Shown: positions 23,612 to 30,218, counted from the stretch's first letter. The stretch: 32,360 bases of DNA from Corynebacterium urinipleomorphum (GCF_900155535.1 NZ_LT706964.1:325448-357807), one strand, 5' to 3'. Program-made: numbers and translations. Notes: generated by a model not told the origin, from the sequence alone.

Positions 23612-24379
23612 ATGACGGCGTTCGCAATTTGTTTATTTGCAGGCTTATCGACGGCCCTTGGTGGCCTTCTCGTCGCCCTCCAGCGCCATCCGAGCGAACG
23701 TTTCTTGGCCGCGTCCCTGGGGTTCTCCGCGGGCGTGATGCTCTATATCTCCTTCGTCGAGCTCTTCCCTGAAGGCGTCCACGGCCTGGAGGAAGCCGGT
23801 GTCGCATCGCCCAATGTGTGGGCACCTGTGGCGTTCTTCGGGGGAGTGCTGTTCATCGCTCTCATCGACCGCTTCGTGCCCGACGAGATCAACCCCCACG
23901 AAGAACCCGACGCCGCCGCTGGGAGCGCCCGCATGCGGAAGGTCGGGGTGATGGCGGCCCTCGCGATCGCCATCCACAACTTCCCCGAGGGATTTGCTAC
24001 CTTCTTCGTGGCGGTGCAGGACCCGGTGCTCGCCGCCCCGATCGCACTGGCCATTGCCATCCACAACATTCCTGAAGGCGTCGCCGTCGCCGTTCCCATC
24101 CGCGAAGCCACCGGCAAGAAATGGACCGCCGCCGGGTGGGCCGCCCTCTCCGGACTCGCCGAGCCCCTCGGTGCCGTCATCGGCTACCTCTTCCTCCGCC
24201 CCTTCCTTGGCCCCGCCGCCCTCGGTGTCACCTTCGCTGCCATCGCCGGCATCATGGTCTTTGTCAGCCTGGACAAGCTGCTGCCCACCGCCATCCAGAC
24301 CGGCCGGCACCACAGTGCCGTCTACGGTGTCGTCAGCGGTATGGCTGTCATGGCGCTGAGCCTTGTTTTATTGGCCTAA
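23612..24379 (+). CDS. zupT: ZIP-family zinc/divalent metal transporter
   Basis: 255 aa, integral membrane, probably 8 helices. Imports Zn2+ or other divalent metals. Two ZIP signature motifs: HNFPEG (122-127) and HNIPEG (151-156), which form the metal site, and an early FVELFPEG (about 48-55). The loop at 88-110 is rich in His, Glu and Asp (DEINPHEEPD), which may bind metal in the cytoplasm. Close to ZupT/GufA in length and order. Leaderless start likely from the TAGGCT box. Substrate range is not proven. Confidence 0.9.
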   Translation: MTAFAICLFAGLSTALGGLLVALQRHPSERFLAASLGFSAGVMLYISFVELFPEGVHGLEEAGVASPNVWAPVAFFGGVLFIALIDRFVPDEINPHEEPDAAAGSARMRKVGVMAALAIAIHNFPEGFATFFVAVQDPVLAAPIALAIAIHNIPEGVAVAVPIREATGKKWTAAGWAALSGLAEPLGAVIGYLFLRPFLGPAALGVTFAAIAGIMVFVSLDKLLPTAIQTGRHHSAVYGVVSGMAVMALSLVLLA

Positions 24380-24414
24380 GCGCCTGTCAGGGGAATCCCA
24401 TCTATCCTTCCGGT

Positions 24415-24831
24415 ATGGGACTAATTCGACTGATTCTCAACATCATCTGGCTTGTCACCGCCGGTATTTGGCTCTTCTTGGGGTACGTCCTAGCGGGCAT
24501 CGTGGCGTGTCTGCTCATCGTGACTATCCCGTTCGGTCTCGCTTCATTCCGCATCGCCGGCTTCGTTCTCTGGCCATTCGGCCGCGAGGTCGTCGATACA
24601 GGCAACGGCGGGGGACTGAGCCTGCTCGGTAACGTCATCTGGTTCATTTTCGCTGGACTGTGGCTTGCCCTCGGGCACATCGTCACCGCGGCCGCGCAGG
24701 CCGTCACCATCATTGGTCTGCCGCTGGCATGGGCTAACCTCAAGCTGATTCCGGTTACCTGCTTCCCGTTTGGCAAGACCGTGGTCGATTCACGCGACGA
24801 CCGCGCCCGGATGGTTCCCGTCGCCCGCTAA
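24415..24831 (+). CDS. YccF-domain inner-membrane protein
   Basis: 138 aa from ATG 24415, made of two YccF repeats: NIIWLVTAGIWLFLGY ... WPFGREVV (residues ~9-60) and NVIWFIFAGLWLALGH ... FPFGKTVV (~73-126). Each repeat ends in PFG[RK]xVV, the family signature. Four hydrophobic membrane segments. Function unknown. The open frame goes far upstream inside zupT; ATG 24415 is chosen because TATCCT (24403-24408) lies 6 nt before it, at leaderless spacing, and the YccF domain begins directly after. Confidence 0.88.
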   Translation: MGLIRLILNIIWLVTAGIWLFLGYVLAGIVACLLIVTIPFGLASFRIAGFVLWPFGREVVDTGNGGGLSLLGNVIWFIFAGLWLALGHIVTAAAQAVTIIGLPLAWANLKLIPVTCFPFGKTVVDSRDDRARMVPVAR

Positions 24832-24902
24832 GCGCCCTCTCCGAAATGGCGGTGGTTGTTTCCGTCGTGCACTCCGCATTTTCACCCCATTAACCAGCTC
24901 AT

Positions 24903-24932
24903 TTGGCGCTATGCCGAGCGCAGGCTTACGAT
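24903..24932 (+). promoter_or_regulatory. Possible promoter of the tRNA-Glu/Asp genes
   Basis: TTGGCG (24903-24908) and TACGAT (24927-24932) are 18 bp apart; the start would be ~15 nt before the tRNA-Glu gene. Confidence 0.45.
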
Positions 24933-24953
24933 AATCGAGCTGTCTAACAGCGT

Positions 24954-25026
24954 GCCCCCATCGTCTAGAGGCCTAGGACTCCGCCCTTTCACGGCGGCAA
25001 CACGGGTTCGAATCCCGTTGGGGGTA
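24954..25026 (+). tRNA. tRNA-Glu (anticodon TTC)
   Basis: 73 nt. Acceptor GCCCCCA (24954-24960) pairs with TGGGGGT (25019-25025); discriminator A at 25026; CCA is encoded at 25027-25029. Anticodon loop CTTTCAC gives TTC. Directly followed by tRNA-Asp. Confidence 0.95.
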
Positions 25027-25028
25027 CC

Positions 25029-25105
25029 AAGGCCCTGTGGCGCAGTTGGTTAGCGCGCCGCCCTGTCACGGCGGAGGTCGCGGGTTCAAGTCCCGTCAGG
25101 GTCGC
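25029..25105 (+). repeat. Left copy of the tRNA-Asp direct repeat
   Basis: This 77-bp stretch, covering the whole tRNA-Asp gene plus AA before and C after, is identical to 26670-26746. Flanks differ from there on. The distance between copies is 1641 bp. Confidence 0.9.
25031..25104 (+). tRNA. tRNA-Asp (anticodon GTC), first copy
   Basis: 74 nt. Acceptor GGCCCTG (25031-25037) pairs with CAGGGTC (25097-25103); discriminator G at 25104. Anticodon loop CTGTCAC gives GTC. Begins 4 nt after the tRNA-Glu body, followed by a strong terminator. Confidence 0.96.
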
Positions 25106-25110
25106 AGATC

Positions 25111-25145
25111 GGGTCCAAGCTAATGTGCTCGGGCCCTTTATTTTT
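25111..25145 (+). terminator. Intrinsic terminator after the first tRNA-Asp
   Basis: GGGTCC (25111-25116) pairs with GGGCCC (25131-25136; one G-U), plus inner AGC/GCT. TTTATTTTT follows. It separates the Glu-Asp pair from the HNH gene. Confidence 0.8.
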
Positions 25146-25204
25146 CCTTGCGATGGATGGAACCGCCCTTTTGAGCAAGTCAGAGGGTGGTTTCAAAGTG
25201 TGAT

Positions 25205-25258
25205 GGAACCGGGGGTTGTGGATAACTTCGGCGGCGTCGACGGTTATCCACAGGTTCC
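25205..25258. promoter_or_regulatory. Inverted pair of DnaA-box sequences in a palindrome
   Basis: TGTGGATAAC (25217-25226) and GTTATCCACA (25243-25252) form a perfect 10-bp inverted repeat with a 16-bp spacer. Each contains the exact consensus DnaA box TTATCCACA, one per strand. An outer pair GGAACC (25205-25210) and GGTTCC (25253-25258) extends the symmetry, with a 6-nt asymmetric insert. Lies 54 bp before the HNH gene start; the 201 bp between tRNA-Asp and the gene hold this, the terminator and the promoter box. Confidence 0.6.
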
Positions 25259-25292
25259 GGGTCGTGCCCTTTTCTTCGTGGTTGGCGGGTTT

Positions 25293-25298
25293 TAGCGT
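25293..25298 (+). promoter_or_regulatory. -10 box of the HNH gene
   Basis: TAGCGT, 7 nt before ATG 25306; no Shine-Dalgarno, so a leaderless start is likely. Confidence 0.5.
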
Positions 25299-25305
25299 GT
25301 GGGGC

Positions 25306-26391
25306 ATGAACACGTTTGACGCGTTTCTCGCTTCTGTTGCGAGTCCTTTGGACATCCTGGCTGGTTTTGACCGTCAGGCTGCTCGTGATGCTGGCGTCAA
25401 ACCCACCACTGTTGATGAGTGGGAGCGTGTCCACACCATCTACTTCGGCCCGACGAAGTTCACCCGTCAGCAAGCCCATGCCATCCGGATTGCCCGGGAG
25501 ACGGGGAAGTCTCTGGATCAGTTGGTGTTCATTGAGAACCAATTGAAGCCCATAAAGCCGGCAGGTGAGACGTGGCGGCTCCGCCTTGCCCTGCTGTCGG
25601 TGCGCGGTGACTACAACACTCTGCGTCGTCGGGCGAAGACCATCATCCCCGATCCCGATCAGGACGCCTCGGCCCCGGAGTCCACGGTGCGGTTCAGTAC
25701 ACCGAAGAAAGGCAAACGCTCCTTTACCGCCACGGGTGACGATAGTTTCATCGCCGCGTTGGAGTATGCCTTGCGCCGGAACCTGGATCCGGGTCGTCCT
25801 GCGGGCCCGCAAATGTATGAAGCCCTGACCGACATTCTGCGTGGTGAGGGTGGTGTGGCTGATGCTGTACCCCGCCCACTGGTGGTGGTCCCGTTAGCAG
25901 AGCATACGAGGATTCTGCGTGGTGAGGGCAACGACACCATCCTGGGACTGTCTGACGGCACCACCATGACAGGTGCGGAGTACCTCGCCCGGTTCCATGG
26001 TGAGGATCTGGAAGTGGCGATCTTCCATCCGCAGGCGGGTGCGGTGAACCTGTACGACACGAAACGTTTCGCCAATGCGAAGCAGCGTGACTTGGCCAGG
26101 GCGACGTTGACGACGTGTCCTGTGCCGGGGTGCCGGCATGCCGCGGATCATTGCGAGGTGCATCATGTCACCGCGTGGTCACGTGGTGGGCAGACCAACA
26201 TGGATAACTTGGCGGTGGTGTGCAGGTACCACAACCGCACCAACGATGATGATCCCACCCACCACCACCGCGGCCGGGTCGAGATCAGGGCAGGAACCCC
26301 AGTATGGGTATCCCCAAGGGGAAGACCGGCTCCGAACACCACCCACCAATACGGTGCAATGCACCTGTTGTTCGGAAAACAACGAGAATAA
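25306..26391 (+). CDS. HNH endonuclease, DUF222 / 13E12-repeat type
   Basis: 361 aa from ATG 25306. The N-terminal ~260 residues resemble DUF222, found in the mycobacterial REP13E12 family; the C-terminal part has an HNH nuclease fold: CPVPGC (271-276), CEVHHVTAWSRGGQTNMDNL (His286/287, Asn301), then CRYHN (Cys306, His309). The four cysteines probably bind zinc. Proteins of this type are abundant in actinobacteria and of unclear role; some loci act as phage attachment sites. Here the gene stands alone between two identical tRNA-Asp genes, with DnaA-box-like repeats upstream. An upstream GTG at 25216 in the same frame would add 30 residues reading through the palindrome and is rejected. No membrane segment. 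Confidence 0.85.
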   Translation: MNTFDAFLASVASPLDILAGFDRQAARDAGVKPTTVDEWERVHTIYFGPTKFTRQQAHAIRIARETGKSLDQLVFIENQLKPIKPAGETWRLRLALLSVRGDYNTLRRRAKTIIPDPDQDASAPESTVRFSTPKKGKRSFTATGDDSFIAALEYALRRNLDPGRPAGPQMYEALTDILRGEGGVADAVPRPLVVVPLAEHTRILRGEGNDTILGLSDGTTMTGAEYLARFHGEDLEVAIFHPQAGAVNLYDTKRFANAKQRDLARATLTTCPVPGCRHAADHCEVHHVTAWSRGGQTNMDNLAVVCRYHNRTNDDDPTHHHRGRVEIRAGTPVWVSPRGRPAPNTTHQYGAMHLLFGKQRE

Positions 26392-26515
26392 ACAACGGGA
26401 ATAACGCCCGGCCACAAAGACCAGCAGACAGACACGGGAAGAAACAACGAACGTGCCCGCACGGCTGGGGGCATCCCCATGCCCACGGTCGGCGCAGCAT
26501 GCCCGAATGAGAAAA

Positions 26516-26541
26516 GCCGGGGGCGAAGCACGCCCACCGGC
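26516..26541 (-). terminator. Hairpin with minus-strand T-run, no minus gene nearby
   Basis: GCCGG+GGGCG (26516-26525) pairs with CGCCC (26531-26535) and CCGGC (26537-26541), one bulged A. On the minus strand the stem is followed by TTTTC, as in a terminator. Confidence 0.4.
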
Positions 26542-26582
26542 CCCACAAGCATGCCCGGAAAAGTGCCGATTGTAATGCTGGT

Positions 26583-26612
26583 TTGTGTCCCTGAGGGCCC
26601 TCTGTGTAAGGT
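26583..26612 (+). promoter_or_regulatory. Possible promoter for second tRNA-Asp / tRNA-Phe
   Basis: TTGTGT (26583-26588) and TAAGGT (26607-26612), 18-bp spacer carrying the palindrome GAGGGCCCTC, which could be an operator or a coincidence. Confidence 0.35.
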
Positions 26613-26669
26613 ATCAACTCGTGCAAGACGCGGGAATCAAACCCCCGCTGAAGCGCGAAATAAGAGAAT

Positions 26670-26746
26670 AAGGCCCTGTGGCGCAGTTGGTTAGCGCGCC
26701 GCCCTGTCACGGCGGAGGTCGCGGGTTCAAGTCCCGTCAGGGTCGC
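26670..26746 (+). repeat. Right copy of the tRNA-Asp direct repeat
   Basis: Identical to 25029-25105 over all 77 bp by eye. Confidence 0.9.
26672..26745 (+). tRNA. tRNA-Asp (anticodon GTC), second copy
   Basis: 74 nt, identical to the first copy. Acceptor GGCCCTG (26672-26678) with CAGGGTC (26738-26744), discriminator G at 26745. Followed at 41 nt by tRNA-Phe. Confidence 0.96.
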
Positions 26747-26786
26747 TGAACTGTTGTTGCACACAATGTGTGTGGCGCACGGTTCC

Positions 26787-26859
26787 GGCCAGATAGCTCA
26801 GTTGGTAGAGCACACGCCTGAAAAGTGTGGGGTCGCCAGTTCGATCCTGGCTCTGGCCA
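26787..26859 (+). tRNA. tRNA-Phe (anticodon GAA)
   Basis: 73 nt. Acceptor GGCCAGA (26787-26793) pairs with TCTGGCC (26852-26858), discriminator A at 26859. Anticodon loop CTGAAAA gives GAA. A Glu-Asp-Phe order is typical of actinobacteria. Confidence 0.95.
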
Positions 26860-26867
26860 CAACCACG

Positions 26868-26898
26868 AAGTCCTCCTGCGAATGCGGGAGGACTTTTT
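26868..26898 (+). terminator. Intrinsic terminator of the tRNA-Asp/Phe transcript
   Basis: A 12-bp stem (26868-26879 with 26884-26895, one G-U), tetraloop GAAT, then TTTTT. Strong. Confidence 0.92.
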
Positions 26899-26901
26899 GC
26901 A

Positions 26902-26907
26902 TATGAT
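26902..26907 (+). promoter_or_regulatory. -10 box candidate for the GNAT gene
   Basis: TATGAT, 64 nt before the ATG. No clear -35, as the tRNA terminator lies directly upstream. Confidence 0.35.
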
Positions 26908-26971
26908 GGGTGGCTCCGAAATTCATTCCGGGCCAGGCCCCGGAACCGCAGTGACTACGAAGGAGTCAACT

Positions 26972-27262
26972 ATGGCTGAGCAGAACGTCAACGTCGAGCA
27001 CAAGGAAGCGGAGAAGCGCTACGTCATCACGGTGGACGGGGACCAAGCTGGGTTCGCTGACTACCGCGATGTGGACGCAGATACACGGGATTTCAACCAC
27101 ACGGTGATTGACCCGGCATTCCGCGGGCAAGGCCTGTCCGGAAAGCTGGTGCAGGCTGCGTTGGACGACACTCGTGCAGCAGGCAAGAAAATCATCCCGA
27201 CCTGCTCCGTTGTCGAGCACTTCGTGGAGAAGAACGACGAATACAAAGACCTCGTCGCGTAA
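26972..27262 (+). CDS. Small GNAT-fold N-acetyltransferase (YjdJ/NATD1-like)
   Basis: 96 aa from ATG 26972 with GAAGGAGT 5-6 nt upstream. Short GCN5-related family (Acetyltransf_CG, PF14542-like): a single minimal acetyl-CoA fold. Seen: RYVITVDGDQAGFADYRDVD, DFNHTVIDPAFRGQGLSGKLVQAALDD (acetyl-CoA loop R-G-x-G-L), and KKIIPTCSVVEHFVEKNDEY with the family's conserved Cys. Substrate unknown. An upstream in-frame ATG at 26825 would run through the tRNA-Phe and is rejected. Converges on cysE. Confidence 0.88.
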   Translation: MAEQNVNVEHKEAEKRYVITVDGDQAGFADYRDVDADTRDFNHTVIDPAFRGQGLSGKLVQAALDDTRAAGKKIIPTCSVVEHFVEKNDEYKDLVA

Positions 27263-27272
27263 AACGCGCTTG

Positions 27273-27298
27273 GGCTAGGGGTCGAAAGAGCCCCTGCC
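27273..27298. terminator. Stem-loop between GNAT gene and cysE
   Basis: AGGGG with CCCCT (about 27277-27281 and 27290-27295), extended by GGC/GCC and TC/GA with two bulges; loop GAAA. Convergent position suits a shared terminator, but T-runs are short. Confidence 0.5.
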
Positions 27299-27299
27299 T

Positions 27300-27890
27300 T
27301 TAGATGACGTAGTTGTTGTCCTCGGCGACGTAAGCGTCAGGGTCGACGAGGTGCTTGCGTTCGTCGCTGGCACGGGGGCGGCATTTAGCGGGAATGCCAA
27401 TGGCGATGCAATTCGCCGGCACGTCCTTGGTGACGACGGCGTTGGCACCCACGGCGGATCCTTCGCCGATTGTGATTGGGCCGAGCACCTTGGCGCCGGC
27501 ACCGATGGTGACGTTGTCGCCGATAGTGGGGTGGCGCTTTGTCTGGGTGAGTACCTGACCGCCGAGGGTCACGCCGTGGTAAAGCATGACGCCCTCGCCG
27601 ATTTCAGCGGTTTCGCCGATGACGATGCCCATGCCGTGGTCGATGAAGAAACGACGGCCGATGGTGGCTCCTGGGTGGATCTCAACGCCAGTGAGGAAAC
27701 GGGTGATCTGCGCAATAATGCGGGCAGGACCCTTGATGTCGCGTACCCAGAGAGCGTGGCTGATGCGGTGCATCCAGATCGCGTGCAGGCCTGAATAGAC
27801 GAGCGCGTTCTCCAGATCGCCGCGTGCGGCGGGATCGTGCTCGCGGGCGTTCGCGAGATCCTCACGAATGGACCTGATCACCTTCAGCAT
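27300..27890 (-). CDS. cysE: Serine O-acetyltransferase
   Basis: 196 aa from ATG 27890, also called EpsC in Gram-positives. Acetylates serine with acetyl-CoA to O-acetylserine for cysteine synthesis. N-terminal helical part, then left-handed beta-helix hexapeptide repeats; His in [15 protein letters not shown] and GVTLGGQ mark the active site. The C-terminus ends AEDNNYVI; the final Ile is the residue that enters the CysK active site to form the cysteine synthase complex, and the partner cysK is directly upstream. TAGACT (27898-27903, minus strand) lies 7 nt before the ATG: probably leaderless. A terminator separates it from cysK, so it can be transcribed alone. Confidence 0.93.
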   Translation of the reverse strand: MLKVIRSIREDLANAREHDPAARGDLENALVYSGLHAIWMHRISHALWVRDIKGPARIIAQITRFLTGVEIHPGATIGRRFFIDHGMGIVIGETAEIGEGVMLYHGVTLGGQVLTQTKRHPTIGDNVTIGAGAKVLGPITIGEGSAVGANAVVTKDVPANCIAIGIPAKCRPRASDERKHLVDPDAYVAEDNNYVI

Positions 27891-27897
27891 GGGCCGT

Positions 27898-27903
27898 AGT
27901 CTA
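27898..27903 (-). promoter_or_regulatory. -10 box of cysE
   Basis: TAGACT on the minus strand, 7 nt before ATG 27890; the same hexamer precedes the SCP2-like gene. Confidence 0.5.
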
Positions 27904-27920
27904 ACAGCGCTCAAAACAAG

Positions 27921-27961
27921 GCCCCCTCGCGCTGAAGGGTTTGGATTCAGCGGGAGGGGGC
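27921..27961 (-). terminator. Terminator of cysK
   Basis: A 16-bp stem (27921-27936 with 27946-27961, one mismatch), 9-nt loop; on the minus strand followed by TTGTTTTGA. Strong. Confidence 0.85.
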
Positions 27962-27983
27962 GGCGTCGACAAGCGCGAAGTGC

Positions 27984-28928
27984 TTAGTCGCGGATGTCTT
28001 CGTAGAGAATGGTGGAGATGTAGCGCTCGCCGAAGTCGCAGATGATCGTCGCGATGGTCTTGCCCGCGTTCTCCGGGCGGGAAGCGACCTCGAGGGCGGC
28101 CTTGACGTTCGCGCCGGTGGAGATGCCGCCGAGGACAGCGTCCTTGCGTGCGAGCTCGCGGGAGGTGGCCACGGCATCCTCGTTGGAGATGGTGATGACC
28201 TCGTCGATGATCTCGCGGTTCAGGGTGCCCGGGACGAAGTTGGCGCCGAGGCCCTGGATCTTGTGCGGGCCAGCCTGGCCCTCGGAAAGCAGCGGGGAAG
28301 CAGCCGGCTCAACAGCGATGAGCTTGACGTCCGGGTTCTGCTCCTTCAGGTACTTGCCGGCACCGGAGATGGTGCCGCCGGTGCCTACGCCCGCGACGAG
28401 GATGTCGATCTTGCCGTCGGTGTCGTTCCACAGCTCCGGACCGGTGGTCTCGTAGTGGACCTTCGGGTTTGCCTCGTTCTCGAACTGGCGGGCCAGGATG
28501 GCGTTCTCGTTCTGCTCGACGATCTCGTTCGCCTTCTCGACGGCGCCCTTCATGCCTGCTGCACCCGGGGTGAGCTCGATCTGTGCGCCGTATGCGCGGA
28601 GGATGACGCGGCGCTCGACGGACATGGTCTCCGGCATGGTCAGGATGACCTTGTAGCCGCGGGCTGCGCCGACGAGTGCGAGGGCGATACCCGTGTTGCC
28701 GGAGGTCGCCTCAACGATGGTGCCGCCGGGCTTGAGCTGGCCGGAGGCCTCGGCTGCGTCGATGATCGCGCGGCCGATGCGGTCCTTCACGGAGTTGGCC
28801 GGGTTGAAGTACTCGAGCTTGCCCAGCACGCGCGCGTTGGCGGCGTCAGTGCCTTCGGTAATGCCCTTCAGCTCGACGAGCGGGGTGCCGCCGATGGTGT
28901 CGAGGATGTTGCTGTAAACGTTTCCCAT
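27984..28928 (-). CDS. cysK: Cysteine synthase A (O-acetylserine sulfhydrylase)
   Basis: 314 aa. PLP enzyme that makes cysteine from O-acetylserine and sulfide. PLP lysine Lys48 in NPANSVKDR; substrate loop TSGNTGIAL; phosphate loop GVGTGGTISG; C-terminal DFGERYISTILY. Full length for CysK. Good AAGGAG 5-6 nt before ATG 28928. About 390 bp upstream holds a site resembling the methionine/cysteine repressor McbR motif, suggesting sulfur-responsive control. Complex formation with CysE is expected. Transcribed toward cysE, separated by a terminator. Confidence 0.96.
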   Translation of the reverse strand: MGNVYSNILDTIGGTPLVELKGITEGTDAANARVLGKLEYFNPANSVKDRIGRAIIDAAEASGQLKPGGTIVEATSGNTGIALALVGAARGYKVILTMPETMSVERRVILRAYGAQIELTPGAAGMKGAVEKANEIVEQNENAILARQFENEANPKVHYETTGPELWNDTDGKIDILVAGVGTGGTISGAGKYLKEQNPDVKLIAVEPAASPLLSEGQAGPHKIQGLGANFVPGTLNREIIDEVITISNEDAVATSRELARKDAVLGGISTGANVKAALEVASRPENAGKTIATIICDFGERYISTILYEDIRD

Positions 28929-29063
28929 TGTCTCTCCTTTGAGTTTGTTTTCCCCCGGCTGCAGCTCTGGCGGGAAGCCCGGCTAGAGCTGGGGGTGTGC
29001 TCGGCGGAAAGCTCTTTCGTTTCCGCGGACGGACTCAATGGTACACGACGAAACGCAAAAATC

Positions 29064-29079
29064 TAGACCGAGCAGTCCA
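29064..29079. promoter_or_regulatory. McbR-like operator upstream of cysK
   Basis: TAGAC-N6-GTCCA, one base off the corynebacterial McbR consensus TAGAC-N6-GTCTA. It lies 20-35 bp upstream of a possible cysK -10 box (29038-29043), over the -35 area. McbR represses cysK in C. glutamicum. Confidence 0.55.
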
Positions 29080-29211
29080 AGATCTGTGAACCGTATGGTT
29101 TGGCGGTTTTACGTGGGGTTGTCTGCGATTTAGGCGGGCGGGGGTAGTGATTGCCTGGCGTTCGGGGCAGATCGGACGCATGCGAACGGCGTTCTGTGGC
29201 CTGGTCGATGG

Positions 29212-29240
29212 TTTTGCTACCCCCGTAGGCGGGTTAGTAT
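29212..29240 (+). promoter_or_regulatory. Candidate ramA promoter with RamA-like site
   Basis: TTTTGC (29212-29217) and TAGTAT (29235-29240), spacing 17. ACCCCCG at 29219-29225 lies between, matching the AC4-6A/G motif known for RamA; TGGGGT at 29114-29119 is a second candidate. Placement fits self-repression. Confidence 0.4.
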
Positions 29241-29319
29241 GGTCCTACCTGTACCGAAGAGACGGATTTTCGGCCGCCGTGGGGACACTCTAACGGGGGC
29301 ATCCTGTAAGGAGCTTTGA

Positions 29320-30159
29320 ATGGATTCGCAACGGGTCAAGGACGATGACGACGCTATCCGCGCTTCGCTCACGTCGTTGAAGACTGCGACGGGAATCCCG
29401 GTGGCCATGTACGGCACGTTGCTGGCGGACAACCGGCTTCAGATCACACAGTGGATCGGGCTGCGTACTCCGGCTCTGCAAAATCTTGTGATTGAACCGA
29501 GTCACGGTGTGGGCGGCCGTGTGGTGAGTACCCGTCGCGCTGTCGGCGTCTCCGATTACACGCGGGCGAATGTGATTTCGCACGAGTACGACACGGTCAT
29601 CCAGGACGAGGGGCTGCACTCTGTGGTTGCTGTTCCTGTGATTGTGCAGCGTGAGATCCGTGGCGTTTTGTACGTGGGTGTGCATTCGCCGGTCCGGCTG
29701 GGGGACAAGGTGATCGAGGAGGTCACCATGACGGCGCGGACGTTGGAGCAGGACTTGGCGGTCAATTCCGCACTTCGGCGCGTCGAGGGCGGAAAAGGGG
29801 CGGCGAAGGCTGGCCGTGTCATGAACGGCGCGGAGTGGGAACAGATCCGTGCGACGCACTCGAAGCTGCGCATGCTGGCTAACCGGGTGGAGGAAGAAGA
29901 GCTGCGCAAGGAGCTGGAGCAGCTCTGTGACCAGATGGTCTCGCCGGTGCGCGTCAAGCAGTCGACGAAGCTATCTGCCCGCGAAATTGACGTGCTTTCA
30001 TGTGTGGCGTTGGGGCACACGAACGTTGAGGCAGCGGAAGAAATGGGTATCGGCGCGGAGACTGTGAAGTCGTACCTGCGTAGCGTGATGCGCAAACTGG
30101 GTGCGCACACTCGTTATGAGGCCGTGAATGCTGCCCGCCGCATTGGTGCTTTGCCCTAG
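29320..30159 (+). CDS. ramA: RamA-type LuxR-family regulator
   Basis: 279 aa, close to the ~282 aa of C. glutamicum RamA, the global regulator of acetate and central carbon metabolism. N-terminal GAF-like domain (about 20-145), a Lys/Glu-rich linker, and a C-terminal LuxR helix-turn-helix (216-275: [37 protein letters not shown]). AAGGAG 7-8 nt before ATG 29320 and a ~80-nt leader, in contrast to most neighbours. Gene order ramA next to cysK-cysE is that of C. glutamicum, supporting RamA rather than the related RamB or GlxR regulators, which have other folds. Regulon here is inferred. Confidence 0.88.
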   Translation: MDSQRVKDDDDAIRASLTSLKTATGIPVAMYGTLLADNRLQITQWIGLRTPALQNLVIEPSHGVGGRVVSTRRAVGVSDYTRANVISHEYDTVIQDEGLHSVVAVPVIVQREIRGVLYVGVHSPVRLGDKVIEEVTMTARTLEQDLAVNSALRRVEGGKGAAKAGRVMNGAEWEQIRATHSKLRMLANRVEEEELRKELEQLCDQMVSPVRVKQSTKLSAREIDVLSCVALGHTNVEAAEEMGIGAETVKSYLRSVMRKLGAHTRYEAVNAARRIGALP

Positions 30160-30205
30160 TCAAGGCTTGCCCGGGGTCGAGGCGGAGCCGTAGTCGAATT
30201 TTCAT

Positions 30206-30211
30206 TACCCT
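30206..30211 (+). promoter_or_regulatory. -10 box of murA
   Basis: TACCCT, 7 nt before GTG 30219; supports 30219 over the in-frame GTG 30213. Confidence 0.5.
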
Positions 30212-30218
30212 GGTGGGC

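Larger units (their letters stand above)
26392..26671. other. Noncoding gap between HNH gene and second tRNA-Asp
   Basis: 280 bp without a believable gene. Contents seen: a hairpin GCCGGGGGCG / CGCCC-A-CCGGC (26516-26541) with TTTT on the minus-strand side; a possible promoter with TTGTGT (26583-26588) and TAAGGT (26607-26612) 18 bp apart, with the perfect palindrome GAGGGCCCTC (26593-26602) between; and a stem GCGGG / CCCGC (26630-26648) just before the tRNA. The promoter could serve tRNA-Asp 2 and tRNA-Phe. Confidence 0.5.
28929..29319. other. Regulatory region between cysK and ramA
   Basis: 391 bp, no gene. From left to right: leader of cysK (Shine-Dalgarno near 28934), a -10-like TACCAT (29038-29043, minus), an McbR-like site (29064-29079), RamA-like motifs TGGGGT (29114-29119) and ACCCCCG (29219-29225), and a weak plus-strand promoter for ramA: TTTTGC (29212-29217), 17 bp, TAGTAT (29235-29240). 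Confidence 0.6.

Noticed and set aside
25216..25305. Upstream GTG start for the HNH gene
   Set aside because: Would translate through the DnaA-box palindrome and promoter; no binding site; ATG 25306 has a well-placed -10 box.
26285..26764. Minus frame with GLEPATSAVTG over the second tRNA-Asp
   Set aside because: Antisense of tRNA-Asp, also a known false ORF.
28929..29319. Riboswitch (for example SAM type) before cysK
   Set aside because: No conserved riboswitch core recognised; the operator-like site gives a simpler explanation.
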